Source of the DNA: Argentina anserina | Taxonomy: Eukaryota > Streptophyta > Magnoliopsida > Rosales > Rosaceae | Direction: 5' to 3' | Length of the DNA stretch: 64,000 nucleotides | Assembly (NCBI RefSeq): GCF_933775445.1 | Contig: NC_065872.1 | Coordinates: 12,834,001 to 12,898,000 of the forward strand | Shown here: piece after piece, positions 57,468-64,000 of the stretch | Position numbering within the stretch: position 1 is the first letter of the stretch | Layout of the letters: each line of letters starts with the position of its first letter | The notes under the pieces: model-generated | The model's input: the letters and a program-made list of their open reading frames with translations, nothing else | What the model was told of the DNA's origin: nothing | The model's database searches: none | Position numbers and translations under genes: made by a program

Positions 57468-59451
57468 TCAAAGTTTCTTTGCTTTCCTCAGGACAATATC
57501 CTGAACAAGGATGGGCATGTGATACAAGATTGCAAAAATGTTAGAGAGGTGACCAAAAGAGAACCAAACTGGTGGATTCTTCTTCAGAGTGGCAGATACC
57601 GTCTTCTTAGCAAACTCCTCCGAAGGGGTTGATATGGGTCCTTGTGACTGAGTCGGTCTAGCACGGATTGAAGCCTCAGAAGGTTTGTATAATTTCCCTT
57701 CAGGCATCTTGTTGTAGCCAGCTAAACCAGAATTTCCAATGTTTGACCTAATAGCTCCTGGTACAACAGTGATTACATCGATCCCAAAGGGCTTGAGTTC
57801 CAATCTAGAGACATTAAAGAATCGATAATAATTAGAACCCGAACGAGGAAAATGAAGACAAGGAGAGATGAAACAAACTTATGTTGCCAATTTCATGCAC
57901 AAGAATTGGATAAAGATTCAAATAAATCTGAGTATCTAACATCATTTGCCCCAAAACAGAGTATATTAGCCTGGCATCAGTTTATAGATTCTGAAAAAGG
58001 AAAAACTTAAATACTCATGATCTCATAAACATACATTCAAGCATGTACTTAAATAGTATTCTAAGATGAAAACTGTAGCCTAATTAAATGATTCAAAAGA
58101 GTATAATCTTTAACATAGCACAGGTATGCGAGAAATAATAGCAACAGAAAAAGTGACACAAGGCACAAACCTTAAAGAATCACCAAGTGCTTGAAGAGCA
58201 GCTTTTGATGCTGTATACCATGGTCCAGGCGACAAAGTAGTAGCACTTCCAACATTTACAATCTTCCCTTTTCTCCTTGATGCCATGTGAGGTACAACAG
58301 CTTGTATCAACCTCATGGAACCTGCATAGGAGTGCAAATGCTTACAACAGATAATGTGTGGGTGGCAGACAGAAACAATTGGTTCTTATATACACGCACT
58401 CAACTTTCTATAGGGAAAGCATCTGCGTAAGAGGCATGAGCCTTTGAGGCCAACTTGTATGTCTAGTTTCATAGTCATACATAAACGTCTGCAATGCCAT
58501 TGCTAAATGATATATGATGCACTTACAAAATAACTAAGAATATATTCTCTAAGCCGATGAACCAACAAATTATAGAACCCCAGTTGAATAGTGAAGAGAG
58601 TTTAGCTAAATTATCACTGGTTACGCACATAGACCGCATAGAAACTAACTAACTAAGTAGCAACAACATAAAGTCCACAAGGATTATCACCACTGCATGA
58701 TATATCCCTCAAAGAACATGAATCTATTTCACATGAACCAGAGATGCTGACTGCTACGCTCACACAAGTGAAAGTATGACATGAAGCTCGAAATCAAACT
58801 ATCAAAGAGCTACTGCACATTCTCAGTGTATAGCTCAAGACTTTATCCCACATGAAATTAACTTACTCCAATGTAAGACAGTGATGAATGTTTAATACCA
58901 ACTCCTACCATCAATATCCATTTCAGCTCAACCAATTTTTAGTACTGTAGTCTTCCATCATCACTAACTATTGAAGGTAAAGAGAAAACAACCCCAAAAG
59001 AACAACACAGTAAGACAGATACATGACAAAGAACAAGTTTAATTACTTTAAAGTACAAGTAAAAAGGACAGTGAATCTAAACGAATGTACTGGAGTAGTT
59101 GATGTTCTGGGGAATGTTAGAAGTACCATAAACGTTGGTATCAACCGTGTGTTGCAGAGCAGAGAGTGGGATTCGGCGAGTGGACCCACGCACTGAACTC
59201 CGCGTTGTTCACTATAACGTCGATTTGGCCGTACGTCTCCACCACCGTGGACACTACTTGGTTCACGCTCTCTTCGGAAACCACGTCCAATTCTTGAAGG
59301 AAGATTCTTGGGTCGTCCTCTAAATCGGCCATGGAGTTCAGAGACCTGGTTGTGGCAACCACCAGGCAGCCCTCGTCGGCGAAGGCGCGTGGCCGATGCC
59401 TCCTTGGGAGCAGCCGGTGATGAGAACCACTGGTTGGCCGCAGAACTCCAT
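57468..59451 (-). pseudogene. Short-chain dehydrogenase/reductase (acyl-DHAP reductase-like), exon 1 frameshifted
   Basis: Rossmann-fold NADP-dependent reductase of the SDR family, resembling plant proteins annotated as 1-acyldihydroxyacetone-phosphate reductases. Exons on the minus strand: 59451-59127, 58321-58171 and 57804-57468. Exon 1 begins MEFCGQPVVLITGCSQGGIG, the cofactor motif. It then changes frame about ten bases short of the expected text, again by one base at NNAG (59203 region), and again a few codons later. Exon 2 is intact and holds the catalytic YTASKAA motif. Exon 3 is intact (FGIDVITVVPGAIRSNIG) and ends KAKKL. The body thus looks functional while exon 1 does not: a young pseudogene or an assembly error. 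Confidence 0.8.
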
Positions 59452-60486
59452 TTGGGTTTTCTATGTGGGATTGAGGTTGTTTGAGAAAAGGTGGATAGAC
59501 CCAGAAACAAGGTTTAGACTTTTTTATATGGGATTGTATCATTGAATTAGTTCCAATGGTGGCAGTGTGACACAAATTAGTTGCAGAGAAAATTCATTTT
59601 CATATGTCAAATTAGTTCCAATGAAAAATCCCATTTTTAGTTAGACCCGTCCATGCCTCTAGTTTAGAAATTTATTGTTTCAGAATTAGAAATTGATGAA
59701 ATACTCGTGTAGAAATGATACTAACAACGTAAGAGCAGTCACTTTCTCTTTGGAGGTTGATACTTTCACTAACGTTGCATGCGCCCCACTGGTGGTGAAG
59801 GATAATGTTAAGATTGGAACCCGAATTGATTTGATCAAAAATATTTGGTCTTCTTTGTGCCATTGCTCTATTTTGGTATAGAATAAATGATTAAATGAAC
59901 ACCGCAGGTAATTAATATGTTGTTAATGTTATGTACATGACAGATGTGGTGTTCGCCTCACTAATCAAAATCACATCACATAATCATGATTGTGAAATGT
60001 TAGGCTGTTAGCTAAACAACATCTCATCCAAATTTAATTTCAATCGTCCAAACTAAAAATCATTCTGACCGAATTGAATCTCATTTCTGTCATATGTGAA
60101 AAACAAGTGTACAGTGAACTAATAAACAGTGTGTAATATTAGCTAGTTATTTAATCACTAATTATTCGCATGACACTAATATTTAAAGAACGGATAAAGA
60201 TATAATTATAAAATTATAGTGGAAGAGAAAATAATATATTGGAGAGTTGCCAGAATCTCAATATAATCTGCAACTATAGAAATAGCAAGAAAACAACGTC
60301 CACAAAAACTAATATGCTAAAGCGTCAAGCAATGCTACGAAATTAAATAACTAACAACATATAAGTAGAAACACTAATGGTGCAAGAACACGTTAGTGTG
60401 TGAAAGTCACTCTCATCACATGAAACAATAGTGGGTATAATCCCTACATGCCTACCCCTTAATTTCTATCAAATTTTGCTGGTCTA
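59452..60486. other. Unassigned AT-rich spacer
   Basis: Upstream of the dehydrogenase; no gene, inverted repeat or array recognised. Confidence 0.4.
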
Positions 60487-62252
60487 TATTAGGTAAATTA
60501 TAAAAAAGTACTATTTCTCAACTTATAATAGAAAAAAGTAACTATTTATGAATTAATTATAAAAAAATCATCATATTTAACTGAAAATTATAAAAAATAT
60601 TTAACAAAATTATAAAAAAGTCACTTTAAAAATATTTTCAGGAATGTTTTGCCCTTTTCAACTATTTTCTTCTTTTTTTTCTTCTTTTTCTAATTTCGGC
60701 CAAAACATTCTCGTCCGGCGATAGATTTTGACGAAATTGGTACCGTTAGAAAGATCTCACTCCCTTCTTTCATTTGATATACTACCCACTCCGAATCGAC
60801 CAACCATACAAGACGCAACAACCATCGCAAAGGGTTGCCGCCATCGATGACAGTGTTCCAAACAATTCCGATGAAACCGAAGCTCAAGGTTCCCTAATTC
60901 TAGCTATTCTCTTCATTTTGAGCATACTTATACCAATCTCATTTGAATTTTAACAAAATTTCGCATATTTCCACATTTCCTCTCGTCATGTCACACCTCC
61001 TGTCACAACCACTGTCACAGACACTGTCACACTACCTGTCACACCCACTGTCACAACCTCTGTCACACTACATGTCACACCTCCTGTCACACTACCTGCC
61101 ACACCCACTGTCACACTACCTGTCAGTCTGTCACATCTCCTGTCACACTACCTGTCACATCTCCTGTCACACTACCTGTCACAACCGATGTCACAACCAT
61201 TATAACACAAACTGTCACACCTGCTGTTGTAACCGTTGTCACAACCCCTGTCACACCCACTGTCACACATTATGTCACAACCGCTGTCACACTAACTTTC
61301 TGATGTGACAGGTAGTGTGATAGCTAATGTGACAATGTGATAGCTATTGTGATAGCAGCAGCGGTACATTCGTTCAACATCAGCATATGTGCATCTTCCG
61401 CAGTGAACCTGCGCCTCCATCCCGCATCTCCACCCCGTGCCTCCATGGTCAAACCACGACTCAATCTCGCGTCTCAACCTCGGACCTCTACCCCGCGTCT
61501 CCACCCCGTACCTCCATTGTCAAACCACAACTCACCACTGTCACAACCCCTGTCACACCCACTGTCAAAACCGCTGTCACAACCACTGTCACACTAACTT
61601 TTTGCTATGACAAGTAGTGTGATAGCTAATGTGACACACAATGTGATAGCTACTGTGATAGCAACAGCGGTATATTCATTCAACATCAGCATATGTGCAT
61701 CTTCTGCAGTGAACCTGCGCCTCCACCCCGCGCCTCTATTGTCAAACCACGACTCAATCTCACCTCCACCCCGCACCTCTATTGTCAAACCACAACTCAC
61801 CGTTGTCACAACCTCTGTCACACCTTCTATCACAACTGCTGTCACACTAACTTTCTGTTGTGACAGGTAGTGTGATAGCTAATGTGACACATAATGTGAT
61901 AGCGACTGTGATAGTAGCAGCGGTAAATTCACTCAACATCAGCATATCAGTTCCTCAGACTTCGAGATCCTACACGACGAGTGAGGCGGCGAAGAGGAAG
62001 TGAGGCGCACACGTCGGTGGCCATGTCGTCTCCTTGCCAAATCAAACCTATCGTTAGCATCGATCGGGACGACGTGACGCGGATGTGATGTACCTATCGC
62101 TGGAGATCCCTCTTGAGTGGAGATCCGGCTCTGACGTGCTACCTTCTCTGGTGGCATATCAGTTCCTCAGACTTTGAGATCCAATTAATTACGACGGCCT
62201 TTTTCTCCTGCTCCTTCGATTTCGAGTGGTTTGGCGCTAATAGCTCCGGCGA
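60487..62252. mobile_element. TGTCACA-array element B
   Basis: Begins with AT-rich aattataaaaaagtact, then the shared block (ggtaccgttagaaagatctc), then the 12-bp array (60985-61300). After the array come alternating GC-richer tracts with a cgcctccaccccg minisatellite (61395-61520 and 61705-61790), short returns of the array, and inverted units (gtgtgatagctaatgtgaca) at 61312, 61616 and 61868. A 310-bp unique tail (61940-62250) follows. No transposase is present. B is a near copy of C. Confidence 0.65.
60985..61300. repeat. 12-bp TGTCACA array of element B
   Basis: About 25 units with the same core as in element A and the same open-frame artefacts. A diverged part (gtaaccgttgtcacaacccc) lies near the end of the array. 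Confidence 0.93.
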
Positions 62253-63955
62253 GTTATAAAAAAGTACTATCTCTCAACTTATATTAGAAAAAAGTCACTA
62301 CTTATGAATTAATTAAAAAAAATCATCACATTTAAGTGAAAATTTTAAAAAAATTAACAAAATTAGAAAAAAAAGTCACTTTAAAAATATTTTCTGGACT
62401 TTTTTGCCCTTTCTCACTATTTTTCTTCTTTTTTCCGTCCTTTTCTAATTTCGGCCATAACATTCTCGTCCGCGCGATAGATTTTGACGAAATTGGTACC
62501 GTTAGAATGATCTCGCTCCCATCTTTCATTTGATATACTACCCACTCCGAATCGACCAACCATACAAGACGCAACAACCATCGCAAATGGTTGCCGCCAT
62601 CGATGACACTGGTCCAAGCAATTCCGACGAAACCGAAGCTCAAGGCTCCCTAATTCTAGCTATTCTCTTCATTTTGAGCATACTTATACCAATCTCATTT
62701 GAATTTTAACAAAATTTCGCATATTTCCACATTTTCTCTCGGCATGTCACACCTCCTGTCACAACCACTATCACAGACACTGTCACATAACCTGTCACAC
62801 TACATGTCACACCTCCTGTCACACTACTTGCCACACCCACTGTCACACTACCTGTCACATCTTCTGTCACACAACCGTTGTCACAACCATTATAACACAA
62901 ACTGTCACACCTGCTGTTGTAACCCCTGTCACACCCACTGTCACACATTCTGTCACAACCGCTATGACACTAACTTTCTGCTGTGAAAGGTAGTGTGATA
63001 GCTAATGTGACAATGTGATAGCTATTGTGATAGCAGCAGCGGTAAATTCGTTCACAGCATATGTGCATCTTCCGCAGTGAACCTGCGCCTCCACCCCGCA
63101 TCTCCACCCCGTGCCTCCATTGTCAAACCACGACTCAATCTCGCGTGTCAACCTCGGACCTCTACCCCGTGTCTCCACCCCGCACCTCCATTGTCAAACT
63201 ACAGCTCACCGCTGTCACAACCCCTGTCACACCCACTGTCACACTCACTGTCACAACCGCTGTCACAACCTCTGTCACACTAACTTTTTGCTGTGACAAG
63301 TAGTGTGATAGCTAATGTGACACACAATGTGATAGCTACTGTGATAGCAGCAGCGGTATATTCGTTCAACATCAGCATATGTGCATCTTCCGCAGTGAAC
63401 CTGCGCCTCCACCCCGCGCCTCTATTGTCAAACCACGACTCAATCTCACCTCCACCCTGCGTCTCCACCCCGCACCTCCATTGTCAAACCACAACTCACC
63501 GTTGTCACAACCTCTGTCACACCTGCTATCACAACTGCTGTCACACTAACTCTCTGTTGTGACAGGTAGTGTGATAGCTAATGTGACACACAATGTGATA
63601 GCTACTGTGATAGTAGCAGCGGTAAATTCACTCAACATCAGCATATCAGTTCCTCAGACTTCGAGATCCAACACGACGAGTGAGGCGGCTAAGACGAAGT
63701 GAGGCGCACACGTCGGTGGCCATGTCGTCTCCTTGCCAAATCAAACCTATCGTTAGCATCGATCGGGACGACGTGACGCAGATGTGATGTACCTATCGTC
63801 GGAGATCCCTCTTGAGTGGAGATCCGTCTCTGACGTGCTACCTTCTCTAGTGGTGTATCAGTTCCTCAGACTTTGAGATCCAATTAATTACGACGGCCTT
63901 TTCTCCTGCTCCTTCGATTTCGAGTGGTTTGGCGCTAATAGCTCCGGCGAGTTAT
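62253..63955. mobile_element. TGTCACA-array element C, tandem with B
   Basis: Joins B at gcgagttat and repeats its full order: AT-rich end, shared block, 12-bp array (62745-62960), minisatellite tracts, inverted units, and the tail 63640-63955. The tail differs from that of B by only a few substitutions. After the tail the text continues ggcaagggtggtgatggg to the window end, probably the flank into which the pair was placed. Confidence 0.65.
62745..62960. repeat. 12-bp TGTCACA array of element C
   Basis: Same unit as in A and B, somewhat shorter than the array of B. Loss of whole 12-bp units explains most of the length difference. Confidence 0.92.
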
Positions 63956-64000
63956 GGCAAGGGTGGTGATGGGGGTTTGCCTGGAGAGATTGGACAGAAC

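Overview
The window is nuclear DNA from a flowering plant, most likely a eudicot (Rosaceae is only a guess). It is AT-rich, its genes carry many short exons with GT-AG introns, several have 5'-UTR introns, and the space between them is packed with plant transposable elements. Exon models were assembled by hand from reading frame, splice sites and remembered family sequence. In each complete model the exon lengths add up to whole codons.

Layout. The left part (0.3-28.3 kb) is gene-rich. It holds the mitochondrial cristae protein MIC60 (minus), the RNA polymerase subunit RPB8 (plus), the 18S rRNA modifying enzyme TSR3 (plus), an NSRP1-like splicing regulator (minus) divergent from an ACINUS-like SAP/RSB-motif protein (plus), and the mRNA export factor RAE1 (minus). 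Short inverted-repeat elements sit in the introns and spacers. The middle (29-45.6 kb) is mostly transposons: a decayed CACTA element, a hAT element with an uninterrupted 887-aa transposase frame, and a three-level nest (a hAT-type MITE split by a LINE that is itself split by another hAT-type MITE). The right part (37-59 kb) carries three copies of a CID-domain, RPRD1-like gene: one 5'-less pseudogene and two complete copies. These are followed by a short-chain dehydrogenase whose first exon is frameshifted.

The most unusual material is one repeat family present three times (about 49.4-51.3, 60.5-62.25 and 62.25-63.95 kb). Each copy has AT-rich ends and a long array of a 12-bp unit built on TGTCACA. 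The first copy also contains a GC-rich fragment of a host gene that I recognise as the start of a plant inter-alpha-trypsin-inhibitor heavy-chain-like protein, fused in frame to the array. The other two copies form a recent tandem pair and carry a different non-repetitive tail.

Functionally, the host genes are mostly housekeeping: RNA polymerase, ribosome maturation, splicing and exon-junction factors, RNA export, polymerase-CTD binding and cristae organisation. They do not form a single pathway. No tRNA, rRNA or CRISPR array was seen.
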